Assembly: GCF_010731535.1 (NCBI RefSeq)
Contig: NZ_AP022581.1
Location: 1,311,952 to 1,375,951 of the forward strand
DNA from: Mycobacterium lacus
GTDB taxonomy: Bacteria > Actinomycetota > Actinomycetes > Mycobacteriales > Mycobacteriaceae
DNA: 64,000 nt
Direction: 5' to 3'
The position numbers and the translations under genes are program-made. Shown here in pieces: positions 19,219-30,211 of the stretch (positions are counted from its first letter, which is position 1; each line of letters starts with the position of its first letter). Under the pieces are notes generated by a model. The model saw nothing but the letters and a program-made list of their open reading frames with translations. It was not told the DNA's origin and did no database searches.

Positions 19219-21177
19219 GTGCCAGATCCCGCCACATATCGCCCCGCGGCCGGGTCCATCCCGGTCGAGCCGGGCGTGTACCGATTCCGCGATCCGCACG
19301 GGCGAGTCATCTACGTGGGCAAGGCCAAGAGCCTGCGCAGCCGGCTGACGTCGTACTTCGCCGACGTCGCCGGCTTGCCGGCGCGCACCCGGCAGATGGT
19401 GACCACCGCGGCCAAGGTCGAGTGGACGGTGGTCAACACCGAGGTCGAGGCGCTGCAGCTGGAGTACAACTGGATCAAGGAGTTCGATCCGCGGTTCAAC
19501 GTCCGTTACCGCGACGACAAGTCCTATCCGGTGCTGGCCGTCACCCTCAACGAGGAGTTTCCCCGGCTCATGGTCTATCGGGGTCCGCGGCGCAAGGGCG
19601 TGCGCTATTTCGGGCCGTACTCGCACGCATGGGCGATCCGGGAAACGCTGGATCTGCTCACCAGGGTGTTTCCGGCCCGAACGTGTTCGGCGGGAGTGTT
19701 CAAGCGGCACAAGCAGATCGATCGTCCCTGCCTGCTCGGCTATATCGACAAATGTTCGGCTCCGTGTGTCGGCAGGGTCAGCGCCGAGCAGCATCGCCAG
19801 ATCGTGACGGACTTCTGCGACTTCCTGTCCGGCAAGACCGACCGGTTCGCCCGCGACCTGGAACAGCAGATGAATGTGGCCGCGGAGCAACTCGATTTCG
19901 AACGAGCCGCACGGCTTCGTGACGACCTGTCCGCGCTGAAACGGGCCATGGAAAAGCAGGCCGTGGTGCTCGGCGACGGTACCGACGCCGACGTGGTGGC
20001 ATTCGCCGACGACGAACTCGAAGCGGCGGTACAGGTGTTCCACGTCCGTGGCGGCCGGGTGCGTGGGCAGCGCGGCTGGATCGTCGAAAAACCCGGGGAT
20101 CCAGGCGAATCCGGGCCAAGAGAATCTGACACAGAGCAACTCGTCGAGCAGTTCCTGACGCAGTTTTACGGCGAGCAGGCCGAGCTGGGCCTTCAAAGCG
20201 GCCAAGCCGCCGACGAATCCGTCAACCCGGTTCCGCGCGAGGTGTTGGTGCCGTGTCTGCCGTCCAACGCCGACGAGTTGGCCAGCTGGCTGTCCGGGCT
20301 GCGCGGCTCCCGGGTCGCGCTGCGGGTGCCGCGCCGCGGCGACAAGCGGGCGCTGGCCGAAACCGTGCAGCGCAACGCGAAAGAGGCGCTGCAGCAACAC
20401 AAGCTGAAGCGTGCCGGCGACTTCAACGCCAGATCGGCTGCGTTGCAAAATATTCAGGAAGCCCTGGGGTTGCTCGAGGCGCCGCTACGGATCGAGTGTG
20501 TTGATGTTAGCCACGTCCAGGGCACCGACGTGGTGGGCTCCCTGGTGGTCTTCGAGGACGCCCTGCCGCGCAAATCCGACTACCGCCACTTCGGCATCCG
20601 GGAGGCTGCCGGGGAGGGGCGCTCCGACGACGTCGCCTCCATTGCGGAGGTGACCCGGCGCCGGTTCCTGCGGCACCTGAACGACTCGAATATTGGTTCC
20701 CCGGAAGGAAAATCACGCCGATTTGCCTATCCGCCGAATCTGTACGTCGTCGATGGCGGCGCGCCGCAGGTCAATGCGGCCAGCGCCGTGCTCGAGGAGC
20801 TCGGTATTACCGACGTCGCGGTGATCGGCCTGGCCAAGCGACTGGAAGAGGTGTGGGTGCCGTCCGAACCGGACCCGATCATCATGCCGCGCAACAGCGA
20901 GGGACTTTATCTGCTGCAGCGGGTGCGTGACGAGGCGCACCGCTTCGCCATCACTTATCACCGCAGCAAGCGATCCAAGCGAATGACCGCATCGGCGCTG
21001 GATTCGGTGTCCGGGTTGGGTGAGCATCGCCGCAAGGCGCTGGTCGCGCACTTCGGATCGATAGCCCGCCTCAAGGAGGCCACCGTCGACCAGATCACCG
21101 CCGTTCCGGGCATTGGTGTGGCTACGGCCACTGCCGTCCTCGAGGCGCTGCGACCCGAATCTGGAGCCGCGGAATGA
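19219..21177 (+). CDS. uvrC: UvrABC system excinuclease subunit C
   Basis: The 652-residue nuclease makes both incisions in nucleotide excision repair. The N-terminal GIY-YIG domain reads EPGVYRFRD and [18 protein letters not shown]. The UvrB-binding UVR motif is near residues 210-245 ([18 protein letters not shown]). The RNase H-like second nuclease domain has [19 protein letters not shown] and [13 protein letters not shown], with the catalytic Asp residues. A C-terminal helix-hairpin-helix pair ends [19 protein letters not shown] 19219 is supported by the -10 box. The stop overlaps rapZ (ATGA), opening the uvrC-rapZ-yvcK-whiA unit. Confidence 0.96.
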   Translation: MPDPATYRPAAGSIPVEPGVYRFRDPHGRVIYVGKAKSLRSRLTSYFADVAGLPARTRQMVTTAAKVEWTVVNTEVEALQLEYNWIKEFDPRFNVRYRDDKSYPVLAVTLNEEFPRLMVYRGPRRKGVRYFGPYSHAWAIRETLDLLTRVFPARTCSAGVFKRHKQIDRPCLLGYIDKCSAPCVGRVSAEQHRQIVTDFCDFLSGKTDRFARDLEQQMNVAAEQLDFERAARLRDDLSALKRAMEKQAVVLGDGTDADVVAFADDELEAAVQVFHVRGGRVRGQRGWIVEKPGDPGESGPRESDTEQLVEQFLTQFYGEQAELGLQSGQAADESVNPVPREVLVPCLPSNADELASWLSGLRGSRVALRVPRRGDKRALAETVQRNAKEALQQHKLKRAGDFNARSAALQNIQEALGLLEAPLRIECVDVSHVQGTDVVGSLVVFEDALPRKSDYRHFGIREAAGEGRSDDVASIAEVTRRRFLRHLNDSNIGSPEGKSRRFAYPPNLYVVDGGAPQVNAASAVLEELGITDVAVIGLAKRLEEVWVPSEPDPIIMPRNSEGLYLLQRVRDEAHRFAITYHRSKRSKRMTASALDSVSGLGEHRRKALVAHFGSIARLKEATVDQITAVPGIGVATATAVLEALRPESGAAE

Positions 21178-22058
21178 CCGCGGAGGATGTCTCGGCCGGG
21201 ATCGACGTCGTCCTGGTGACCGGGCTGTCCGGGGCCGGCCGGGGCACGGCGGCCAAGGTGCTCGAGGACCTCGGCTGGTATGTCGCCGACAACCTGCCTC
21301 CCCAGCTGATCACGCGGATGGTGGACTTCGGGCTGGCGGCCGGGTCACGGATCACCCAGCTGGCGGTGGTGATGGACGTGCGATCGCGCGGATTCACCGG
21401 CGACCTCGACTCGGTGCGCACCGAACTGGCCACCCGCAACATCACCCCGCGCGTGGTGTTCATGGAGGCGTCCGACGACATGTTGGTGCGCCGCTACGAA
21501 CAGAATCGCCGCAGCCATCCGCTGCAGGGCGAGCAGACCTTGGCCGAGGGCATCGCCGCCGAGCGCCGGATGCTGGCCCCGGTTCGCGCCACCGCCGACC
21601 TGATCATCGACACGTCCACGCTGTCGGTGCGGGGCCTGAGGGAAAGCATCGAGCGCGCCTTCGGCGGCGACGGCACCGCGACCACCAGCGTCACCGTCGA
21701 GTCCTTTGGTTTCAAGTACGGCCTGCCGATGGACGCCGACATGGTCATGGACGTTCGGTTTCTGCCCAACCCGCACTGGGTCGACGAGTTGCGTCCGCTT
21801 ACCGGCCAAGATCCCGCGGTGGCCGACTACGTGCTGAGCCAGCCCGGCGCGGCCGGATTCCTCGAGACTTACCATCGGTTGCTATCCCTGGTTGTCGACG
21901 GCTATCGCCGGGAGGGCAAGCGTTACATGACGATCGCCATTGGCTGCACCGGCGGCAAGCATCGCAGCGTCGCGATCGCGGAAGCCTTGATGGGGCTGCT
22001 GCGGTCCGATCTGCAGCTGTCGGTGCGGGTGCTGCACCGTGATCTGGGTCGCGAATGA
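21174..22058 (+). CDS. rapZ: RapZ-family nucleotide-binding protein (Rv1421-like)
   Basis: The 294-residue protein has a P-loop [10 protein letters not shown] near residue 17 and the conserved VADNLPPQL, then the C-terminal RapZ domain with [24 protein letters not shown] and [19 protein letters not shown]. In Escherichia coli RapZ controls glucosamine-6-phosphate synthase through small RNAs. In actinobacteria it sits with yvcK and whiA, as here, and its target is less clear. It overlaps both neighbours by 4 nt. Confidence 0.93.
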   Translation: MTAEDVSAGIDVVLVTGLSGAGRGTAAKVLEDLGWYVADNLPPQLITRMVDFGLAAGSRITQLAVVMDVRSRGFTGDLDSVRTELATRNITPRVVFMEASDDMLVRRYEQNRRSHPLQGEQTLAEGIAAERRMLAPVRATADLIIDTSTLSVRGLRESIERAFGGDGTATTSVTVESFGFKYGLPMDADMVMDVRFLPNPHWVDELRPLTGQDPAVADYVLSQPGAAGFLETYHRLLSLVVDGYRREGKRYMTIAIGCTGGKHRSVAIAEALMGLLRSDLQLSVRVLHRDLGRE

Positions 22059-23119
22059 GCCACAACATCGTTGCTCTCGGCGGCGGACACGGCTTGTACG
22101 CAACGCTGTCGGCGGCCCGCCGGCTGACCCCCCACGTCACCGCTGTGGTGACCGTCGCCGATGACGGTGGCTCCTCGGGCCGGCTGCGCAGCGAACTGGG
22201 CGTGGTGCCGCCGGGTGACTTGCGAATGGCCTTGGCGGCGTTAGCATCCGACAGCCCGTACGGACGGCTGTGGGCGACCATCGTGCAGCACCGATTCGGT
22301 GGCAGCGGTGCCCTGGCGGGGCATCCGATCGGCAACCTGATGCTGGCCGGTCTCAATGAGGTGCTGGCCGATCCGGTCGCCGCCCTCGACGAGCTCGGAC
22401 GCATCCTCGGCGTCAAGGGCAGGGTGCTGCCGATGTGCCCGATCGCGCTGCAGATCGAGGCCGACGTGTCCGGCCTGGAGGCCGACCCGCGAATGTTCCG
22501 GCTGATCCGCGGTCAGGTGGCGGTCGCGACCACACCCGGCAAGGTGCGGCGGGTGCGGCTGCTGCCCCCCGACCCGCCCGCCACCCGGCAGGCCGTCGAC
22601 GCCATCATGGCCGCCGACCTGGTGGTCCTGGGACCCGGATCGTGGTTCACCAGCGTGATCCCGCACGTCCTGGTGCCGGGCCTGGCCGCGGCGCTGCGGG
22701 CCACCACGGCCCGCCGTGCCCTGGTGCTCAACCTGGTTGCCGAGCCGGGGGAAACGGCCGGTTTCTCGGTGGAGCGTCACCTACACGTGCTGGCCCAACA
22801 CGCGCCCGGATTCACCGTCCACGACATCATCATCGACGCCGAACGGGTGCCGAGTGAACGCGAGCGGGAGCACCTGCGCCGCACCGCAACACTGCTGCAG
22901 GCCCGGGTCCACTTCGCCGACGTGGCCCGACCTGGTACACCTTTACATGACCCAGGCAAGCTGGCGGCGGCGCTGGACGGGGTGCGGGTGGGCAACAAGG
23001 ACCGTGCGGTGGCCACGACGACGTCCACCGAGGAGATCCCGATCGATGGTGAACGTCCACAGACCGGCTTGAATGGACCGGCTGACAACGGACCGAGGGG
23101 TGACGAAGCGTGGCGATGA
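22055..23119 (+). CDS. yvcK: YvcK/CuvA-family protein (gluconeogenesis and cell-shape factor)
   Basis: The 354-residue protein belongs to the YvcK/CofD-like Rossmann family. It opens [17 protein letters not shown] and has [29 protein letters not shown] and [17 protein letters not shown], all characteristic. The M. tuberculosis orthologue CuvA localises to growing poles and is needed for wall integrity and growth on some carbon sources; YvcK-type proteins bind UDP-sugars. The last 40 or so residues are polar and less conserved. It is coupled to rapZ upstream and whiA downstream by short overlaps. Confidence 0.93.
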   Translation: MSHNIVALGGGHGLYATLSAARRLTPHVTAVVTVADDGGSSGRLRSELGVVPPGDLRMALAALASDSPYGRLWATIVQHRFGGSGALAGHPIGNLMLAGLNEVLADPVAALDELGRILGVKGRVLPMCPIALQIEADVSGLEADPRMFRLIRGQVAVATTPGKVRRVRLLPPDPPATRQAVDAIMAADLVVLGPGSWFTSVIPHVLVPGLAAALRATTARRALVLNLVAEPGETAGFSVERHLHVLAQHAPGFTVHDIIIDAERVPSEREREHLRRTATLLQARVHFADVARPGTPLHDPGKLAAALDGVRVGNKDRAVATTTSTEEIPIDGERPQTGLNGPADNGPRGDEAWR

Positions 23120-24093
23120 CGACCGACGTCAAGGACGAGCTGAGCCGCCTCGTAGTGAAATCGGTCAGCGCGCGGCGCGCGGAGGTGACGTCCCTGCTGA
23201 GGTTCGCCGGTGGGCTGCACATCGTGGGCGGCCGGGTGGTCGTCGAGGCCGAGGTGGATTTGGGCAGCATCGCACGCCGGCTGCGCAAGGACATCTTCGA
23301 GCTGTACGGCTACAACGCGGTGGTGCATGTGTTGTCGGCCAGCGGGATTCGCAAGAGCACCCGATACGTGCTGCGGGTGGCCAACGACGGAGAGGCGCTG
23401 GCCCGTCAGACCGGGCTGCTCGACATGCGCGGGCGCCCGGTGCGCGGCCTGCCCGCCCAGGTCGTCGGCGGCAGCATCGCCGATGCCGAAGCCGCTTGGC
23501 GGGGAGCGTTTTTGGCGCACGGATCGCTTACCGAGCCAGGGCGCTCGTCGGCGTTGGAGGTCAGTTGCCCGGGCCCGGAGGCAGCGCTGGCGCTGGTGGG
23601 CGCGGCCCGCCGGCTCGGGGTCAGCGCCAAGGCCCGCGAGGTGCGCGGTGCCGATCGCGTGGTGGTGCGCGACGGTGAGGCGATCGGCGCACTGCTGACC
23701 CGCATGGGCGCCCAGGACACCCGGCTGGTCTGGGAGGAGCGCCGGATGCGTCGCGAGGTGCGGGCGACCGCCAACCGGCTCGCCAATTTCGACGACGCCA
23801 ACCTGCGTCGCTCGGCACGGGCCGCGGTCGCCGCGGCCGCGCGAGTGGAGCGCGCACTGGAAATACTCGGCGATACCGTGCCCGATCATCTGGCCGCGGC
23901 CGGCAAGCTGCGTGTCGAGCACCGGCAGGCGTCGCTGGAGGAGCTGGGTCGGCTCGCCGACCCACCGATGACCAAAGACGCTGTGGCAGGCCGGATTCGG
24001 CGGTTGTTGTCGATGGCCGATCGCAAGGCGAAGGCGGAAGGCATCCCCGACACCGAATCGGCGGTGACGCCGGATCTGCTGGAAGACGCCTAA
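23110..24093 (+). CDS. whiA: Sporulation-type transcription regulator WhiA
   Basis: The 327-residue WhiA joins an N-terminal domain related to LAGLIDADG homing endonucleases (about 20-210, with [15 protein letters not shown] and [16 protein letters not shown]) to a C-terminal helix-turn-helix (about 255-320, with [21 protein letters not shown] in two pieces). It regulates cell division genes in actinobacteria. Two starts are possible: GTG 23110 and ATG 23116, two codons later, the latter forming ATGA with the yvcK stop. The extreme conservation of the N-terminal run [19 protein letters not shown] makes the identity certain. Confidence 0.95.
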   Translation: MAMTTDVKDELSRLVVKSVSARRAEVTSLLRFAGGLHIVGGRVVVEAEVDLGSIARRLRKDIFELYGYNAVVHVLSASGIRKSTRYVLRVANDGEALARQTGLLDMRGRPVRGLPAQVVGGSIADAEAAWRGAFLAHGSLTEPGRSSALEVSCPGPEAALALVGAARRLGVSAKAREVRGADRVVVRDGEAIGALLTRMGAQDTRLVWEERRMRREVRATANRLANFDDANLRRSARAAVAAAARVERALEILGDTVPDHLAAAGKLRVEHRQASLEELGRLADPPMTKDAVAGRIRRLLSMADRKAKAEGIPDTESAVTPDLLEDA

Positions 24094-24143
24094 CGGCGAT
24101 GCGTGCCGCGAAGGTCTCGGTGGTGCGGCGGCGTCGCGCTCGG

Positions 24144-24593
24144 TCAGTGGTTTGACGTGATCGGATCCCACACGCGTGAGAAGCCGAAGTCGGTGAAGTC
24201 GTTGATGTTTCGAGTGGCGAACTCGTCGACACCGTGGTGGCGCAACGCCAATGCCAGCCGGGTTTCGAATGGGCGCCGGCGAGGAATTCCAGGGGTGGCC
24301 GCCAGCACCCACACTTCGTTCATCACCGGGGCGTTCTCGATGATCGCCCACCGCGGGTTACGGCGGAACGTCTGGCAGACCTCTGCCGCCTCGGGGCCAT
24401 CGAGTGGTCGCGTCAGCACCGCTGGGTTCCGCAGCAATTGATACAGCTCCGTAAGCACGAGCTCACAGACCGCGACGTCGGTGCGGCCGGCGCAGTCAAC
24501 GAGGAACGCGGTGGCGGCGTCGTTTTCGGGACAATCCTGGTTTTGGGCATACAGCAGCACGTTGGTATCGATCGAGGACACGGGGCGGCTCAC
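24144..24593 (-). CDS. vapC: PIN-domain protein, VapC-like toxin
   Basis: The 149-residue PIN domain shows SSIDTNVLLYAQ with acidic Asp9, LVLTELYQLL with Glu49, and a C-terminal FATRNINDFTDFGF typical of VapC RNases. The usual third acidic position reads ETRLALAL instead of D-x-x-h-A, so the site may be slightly altered. The GTG start overlaps a TGA stop in the manner of vapBC pairs. The frame ending at that stop (24590) reads [17 protein letters not shown], like an antitoxin C-terminus. However, upstream it runs into the promoter and start of the divergent gene at 24679 with no fitting start codon. The antitoxin seems truncated or replaced. In M. tuberculosis a different gene (Rv1424c) occupies this place. 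Confidence 0.75.
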   Translation of the reverse strand: MSRPVSSIDTNVLLYAQNQDCPENDAATAFLVDCAGRTDVAVCELVLTELYQLLRNPAVLTRPLDGPEAAEVCQTFRRNPRWAIIENAPVMNEVWVLAATPGIPRRRPFETRLALALRHHGVDEFATRNINDFTDFGFSRVWDPITSNH

Positions 24594-24603
24594 GCCTCGT
24601 TAG

Positions 24604-26067
<1,464 letters not shown>

Positions 26068-26085
26068 GCGCACCCGGATTGGCGC

Positions 26086-26223
26086 TTAGTCGGCACCCGC
26101 CGTCGGCACCCCGGTGGTGGCCGTTGCCGCCGCCTTGCTGGCCGCGGTCAGCGCCGACCCGATGCTGACCAAATCCGTTGCCGTCGCCGCAAACGCTTCC
26201 GGTGCCGCTAATACAAAAGGCAT
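26086..26223 (-). CDS. Isolated short PE-family N-terminus
   Basis: The 45-residue frame begins MPFVLAAPEAFAATATDL and continues VSIGSALTAASKAAATATTG, the start of a PE domain (normally about 110 residues), then stops after AGAD. A near-ideal site, AGGAGGT, precedes the ATG by 5 nt. The PE domain is cut at about its first helix, before the YxxxD/E secretion motif, so it should not be exported by ESX on its own. It is either a remnant of a lost PE gene or an expressed mini-PE peptide; the strong site leaves both open. Confidence 0.6.
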   Translation of the reverse strand: MPFVLAAPEAFAATATDLVSIGSALTAASKAAATATTGVPTAGAD

Positions 26224-26300
26224 CGCTGACCTCCTCAGGCCGGACCGATCACCGCGCACCAAGACGCTACAACTGTCGTGGCCGGATGATGCCGAAATGG

Positions 26301-27569
26301 CTAATCGGGCGGGCGGCTGGTCACGTAGACCCAGGACAAGAACCGGGCCACGGCCTCGGCGGCTTGATGCGCCCGCGACGAGCCGAAGATATCGAACGCG
26401 TGTTGGGCGTTGGGCAGGCCGGCGTATACGACCGGAGACTTGGACACCGCCCTCAGTTGGTCGACGAACTCCCGGGCTTCGGCGACCGGAATGAGGGAGT
26501 CGTCGTGACCGTGCAGCACAAAGAACGGTGGTGCGTCGGCGTGTACACGCGTGATGGGAGAGGCGTCGACGTAGATGTGCCGGTGGGTGCTGAATTTCCG
26601 TTTGACGACCAGCTTTTCGAGCAGACCGACGAACTCGCGACGCCCCTCGCCCTCGGTGGAAAACCAGTCGTAGCGCCCGTATATCGGGACGGCGGCCACC
26701 ACCGACGTGTCGGCTTCTTCGAAGCCCGGCTGAAACATGGGGTCGCCCGGGGTCAGCGCCGCCAAGGCGGACAGGTGGCCGCCGGCGGACCCGCCGCTGA
26801 TCGCGACGAAGTTCGGGTCCCCGCCATAGGCCGCGATGTTGTCCTTGACCCAGGCCAGCGCGCGTTTGACGTCGACGATGTGGTCGGGCCACGTGTGCCA
26901 CGGGGAGACGCGGTAGTTCAGCGATACGCACACCCAGCCGCGCGAAACCAGGTGGCTCATCAAGGGATACGCCTGCGGGCGGCGCCACCCAAGCACCCAC
27001 GCGCCGCCGGGCACCTGCACCAGCACCGGCGCCCTGCCGTCGCGAGGCTGGTCGCGTCGCCGCCAGATGTCGGCCAGGTTGGCGCGCCCATGCGGGCCGT
27101 AGCGCACGATGTTGGTCTTCTCGACGTAGCGCCGGCGCGCCACGGTGGTGCGCAACGGGAGATTGCGCCGGTCAATGCCGTTCCGGCGGGTCGGTTGCGT
27201 CGGCAGGGCGGCAAGCTCCTTGGCGTAGTCGGCTCCGAGTCCTTCGCTGAGCCCCGCTTCCAGCACCGGGCCCGGGGTGGTGACGCCGCGGTAGCGGATC
27301 ACCCCAAGGATCGCCCAGGACGCGGCCGTCAGGGCTAGTGCCGCCTTTCCCTTCGGCCCGGCGAAGTCGCCGCGTCGGCCACGGCGCACGGCGTCCAGGA
27401 TCGAGGCGGTCAAGTAGATACCCGGCACCTCCGACGTCGGCCAGCCGAACCAGAACACCAAGACCGTGCTGTAGCCCTTGCGCACGAGCGGGCGTAATCC
27501 GTTGGCCGCGTTGAGTAATTCGACTGCTCCGCGCACCAGTGGCCGGGGGCGCCGCCGCAGCGGCCGCAT
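26301..27569 (-). CDS. lipO: Alpha/beta hydrolase esterase LipO
   Basis: The 422-residue alpha/beta hydrolase has an N-terminal region of about 150 residues that includes a hydrophobic stretch (ALALTAASWAILGVI), then the catalytic domain. The oxyanion region is VQVPGGAWVLGW instead of HGGG, the nucleophile elbow is ISGGSAGGHLSAL, and HGHDDSLIPV and NAQHAFDIF supply Asp and His. It matches LipO (Rv1426c) in position and layout. The ATG shares its A with the fadD12 stop (TGATG). Together with fadD12 and the acyltransferase upstream it forms a three-gene lipid operon. The true substrate is unknown. Confidence 0.9.
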   Translation of the reverse strand: MRPLRRRPRPLVRGAVELLNAANGLRPLVRKGYSTVLVFWFGWPTSEVPGIYLTASILDAVRRGRRGDFAGPKGKAALALTAASWAILGVIRYRGVTTPGPVLEAGLSEGLGADYAKELAALPTQPTRRNGIDRRNLPLRTTVARRRYVEKTNIVRYGPHGRANLADIWRRRDQPRDGRAPVLVQVPGGAWVLGWRRPQAYPLMSHLVSRGWVCVSLNYRVSPWHTWPDHIVDVKRALAWVKDNIAAYGGDPNFVAISGGSAGGHLSALAALTPGDPMFQPGFEEADTSVVAAVPIYGRYDWFSTEGEGRREFVGLLEKLVVKRKFSTHRHIYVDASPITRVHADAPPFFVLHGHDDSLIPVAEAREFVDQLRAVSKSPVVYAGLPNAQHAFDIFGSSRAHQAAEAVARFLSWVYVTSRPPD

Positions 27570-29191
27570 CAGCCGCTCACCCGTGATTGCAGTTCGGCGC
27601 GCAGGATCTTGCCGGTGCTGCCGCGCGGAAGCTCGTCGAGGATGGCGATGTCGCGGGGCACCTTGTAGTTGGCCAGGTTCTCGCGGACGTGTTGCTTGAG
27701 GGTCTCCGGCGTGGCCAACCCACCGGGCTCGAGCACCACGAAGGCCGCCAGCCGCTGGCCGTACTGCTCGTCGTCCACGCCGATCACCGCGGCCTCCGCC
27801 ACCTCGGGGTGCGCCGCCAGCGTCTTCTCCACTTCGATCGGGTATATGTTCTCGCCGCCGGAGACGATCATCTCGTCGTCGCGGCCGACGACGAACAGCC
27901 GCCCGTTTTCGTCGAGGTAACCGACGTCGCCCGAGCGCATGAAGCCGGCGTGGAAATCCTTTGAGGTGCCGGACGTATAGCCATCGAATTGGCTGTCGTT
28001 GCGTACGTATATGCCGCCGACCTCGCCGACGGGCACTTCGTTGAATTCCGAGTCCAGGATGCGGATTTCGGTTCCGTCCGCGGGTCGGCCCGCGGTGTCG
28101 GGCGCGACGCGCAGGTCCGCCGGCGTGGCGGTGGCGATCATGCCGGCCTCGGTGGCGTTGTAGTTGTTGTAGATCACGTCCCCGAACCGGTCCATGAACG
28201 CGATGACGACGTCGGGCCGCATCCGCGAACCGGATGCCGCGGCGAAGCGCAACGTCCGGCCGCTGTATCGGTCACGGACCTCGGCGGGCAGCTCCATGAT
28301 CCGGTCGAACATCACCGGCACGACCGCCAGGCCCGTCGCCCGGTGGCGGTCGATGAGGTCCAGCGTCGCCTCCGGGTCGAATTTGCGCCGCGTGACCACC
28401 GTGCAGGCCATCGACGCGGCGAGCACCAATTGGGAAAAGCCCCACGCGTGAAACATCGGCGCCACGATCACGACGGGCTCCTCGGCCCGCCACGGGGTGC
28501 GGTCCAGGATCCCCTTGAGCGTGCCAACTCCACCGCCAGAGTGCTTGGCGCCCTTGGGTGTTCCGGTGGTGCCCGACGTCAGCAGGATCAGCCTGCCCTT
28601 GCGGCCGGTGCGCTCGGGCCGCAACCCGGTGTGCGCGGCGATGAGTTTCGCGACCGTCAGGTCGTGCTCTCCGCCGGCCCACGCGACGATGCGGGTGGCG
28701 TCCGGTTTCTCCGCCAATGCGGCGTCCACCGTCGCGGTGAATTCCTCGTCGTAGATGACGGTGTCGACGTTTTCCCGGGTCACCACGTCGGCGAGTGCCG
28801 GGCCGGCGAACGAGGTGTTGAGTAACAAGACGTCGGCGCCAATCCGGTTGGCGGCCAACAGCGCCTCGACGAACCCGCGATGATTGCGGCACATGATGCC
28901 GACGACCCTGGGTGTGCTGCGCGGCAAGGCCTGCAGCGCGGAGGCCAGTGCGTTGCCGTGCTCGTCGAGCTGCCGCCAGGTCAGCGTGCCCAGTTCGTCG
29001 ATCAGGCCCGGCCGGTCCGGGCAGCGCTGCGCCGCACCGGAGAAGCCGGAGGTGAATCCCATGCCTTCGCGGCGCATGGCGGCGGCGATCCTCAGGTAGC
29101 GGTCGGGACGCATGGGCGCGATCAGGCCTGCGCGCCGCATGGTGGCGATCAGTCCGAGGGTCGCCTTGATGCGAGAAGCCTGAGATGTCAT
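27569..29191 (-). CDS. fadD12: Fatty acyl-CoA/AMP ligase FadD12
   Basis: The 540-residue adenylate-forming enzyme activates a fatty acid with ATP and then CoA. The P-loop-like motif is LLTSGTTGTPKGAKHSGG; further motifs are NNYNATEAGM, MRSGDVGYLDENGRLFVVGRDDEMI and the C-terminal PRGSTGKILRAEL with the catalytic Lys. It follows the acyltransferase gene after 2 nt and overlaps lipO, so it is an internal operon gene. Likely substrates are medium or long-chain acids released by lipases such as LipO. Confidence 0.93.
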   Translation of the reverse strand: MTSQASRIKATLGLIATMRRAGLIAPMRPDRYLRIAAAMRREGMGFTSGFSGAAQRCPDRPGLIDELGTLTWRQLDEHGNALASALQALPRSTPRVVGIMCRNHRGFVEALLAANRIGADVLLLNTSFAGPALADVVTRENVDTVIYDEEFTATVDAALAEKPDATRIVAWAGGEHDLTVAKLIAAHTGLRPERTGRKGRLILLTSGTTGTPKGAKHSGGGVGTLKGILDRTPWRAEEPVVIVAPMFHAWGFSQLVLAASMACTVVTRRKFDPEATLDLIDRHRATGLAVVPVMFDRIMELPAEVRDRYSGRTLRFAAASGSRMRPDVVIAFMDRFGDVIYNNYNATEAGMIATATPADLRVAPDTAGRPADGTEIRILDSEFNEVPVGEVGGIYVRNDSQFDGYTSGTSKDFHAGFMRSGDVGYLDENGRLFVVGRDDEMIVSGGENIYPIEVEKTLAAHPEVAEAAVIGVDDEQYGQRLAAFVVLEPGGLATPETLKQHVRENLANYKVPRDIAILDELPRGSTGKILRAELQSRVSG

Positions 29192-29193
29192 CT

Positions 29194-29997
29194 TCAGCCC
29201 AGAATCGGGAATCGGCGCTGGGCGGCGAGCTCGTTGAGGGCCCGCTGCATGATCGACCGCACGTGCTCGTCGACCTCGTCGACGTCGGGATCGTCGCCGA
29301 ATCGCTTGGCGATATCGATCGGTTCCAGCACCCGCGTGACGATCTTGGTGGGCAACGGGAGGTTGGGCGGGATCGCGGCGCTCAACCCGAACGGGAAGCC
29401 GAACGAGAGCGGCAGGATGTCGCTGCGCAGCAGGCGCTTGAGTCCCAGGCGCTGGGCCAGCCAGGTGCCGCGGGACAGGTAGAGCTGGGTCTCCTGCCCA
29501 CCGATGGACACCGCGGGCACGATGGGCACGCCGGCTTCGATCGCCGTGCCGACGTATCCCTTGCGGCCGTTGAAGTCGATGACGTTCTCCGCTGCCGTGG
29601 GCCGGTACGCGTCGTAATCGCCGCCGGGAAAGACGATCACCACACCGCCGGACCGCAACGCCGCGGCCGCGTTCTCGCGGTTGGCCCGGATGTAGCCGGT
29701 CCGCCTGAAGAACGATCCGGTCACGCCCATGAAGAGGATGTCGTGGCTGAGGGTATAGACCGGTCGGTCGTAGCCGAATTTCTCGTAGAAGTCGACGGTG
29801 AAGATCGGAACATCCATCGGGAACATGCCGCCGGAGTGGTTGGCGACGACAAGCGCTCCGCCGGGCGGGAAGGAGTCCAGGCCGCGCACCTCGGACCGGA
29901 AGTAGGTCTTCAAGATTGGCCGCATCACTCCGACCATGCGTGCGGTCAACCCAGGGTCGAACTTGCCGATGTCGTCGCTGTCTGGGCTGTCGCTCAC
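29194..29997 (-). CDS. PlsC-like acyltransferase family protein (Rv1428c-like)
   Basis: The 267-residue protein resembles the lysophospholipid acyltransferase superfamily. The catalytic region reads ALVVANHSGGMFPMDVPIF, a version of the NHx4D motif with a longer spacing. Later blocks are VTGSFFRRTGYIRANRENA, VVIVFPGGDYDAYRP (substrate FPEG-like block) and GVPIVPAVSIGGQET. It would add an acyl-CoA made by FadD12 to a glycerol or related acceptor. The GTG start at 29997 follows AAGGAACAAC. It heads the operon with fadD12 and lipO. Confidence 0.82.
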   Translation of the reverse strand: MSDSPDSDDIGKFDPGLTARMVGVMRPILKTYFRSEVRGLDSFPPGGALVVANHSGGMFPMDVPIFTVDFYEKFGYDRPVYTLSHDILFMGVTGSFFRRTGYIRANRENAAAALRSGGVVIVFPGGDYDAYRPTAAENVIDFNGRKGYVGTAIEAGVPIVPAVSIGGQETQLYLSRGTWLAQRLGLKRLLRSDILPLSFGFPFGLSAAIPPNLPLPTKIVTRVLEPIDIAKRFGDDPDVDEVDEHVRSIMQRALNELAAQRRFPILG

Positions 29998-30211
29998 GTT
30001 GTTCCTTCGACCATGGCGCTGTGGGTCACTAGATGGTACCGACCGGCCAGTTCGCGGGGGAGCCGACGGGGCGAACGCTCGGGCACCGGTCGACGGGCCA
30101 AGATGTTGGCCGAAACCGCGGGATGCGCACCCCGGATCGGGCTACCATCTCCTCCTGCTCGGCATCGCCGGTGGCCGGCGAGCCGGGTTTCCTGGCCTGG
30201 CCGGAGGGGTG

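Noticed and set aside
26224..27000. Longer version of the PE peptide starting inside lipO
   Set aside because: The in-frame extension reads antisense to lipO and lacks PE character; the ATG at 26223 has its own strong ribosome-binding site.
29936..30211. Earlier start for the PE-PPE esterase
   Set aside because: The extension is not PE-like, and MSFVIVAPE at 30212 is the canonical PE N-terminus with GGAGGGGTG before it.
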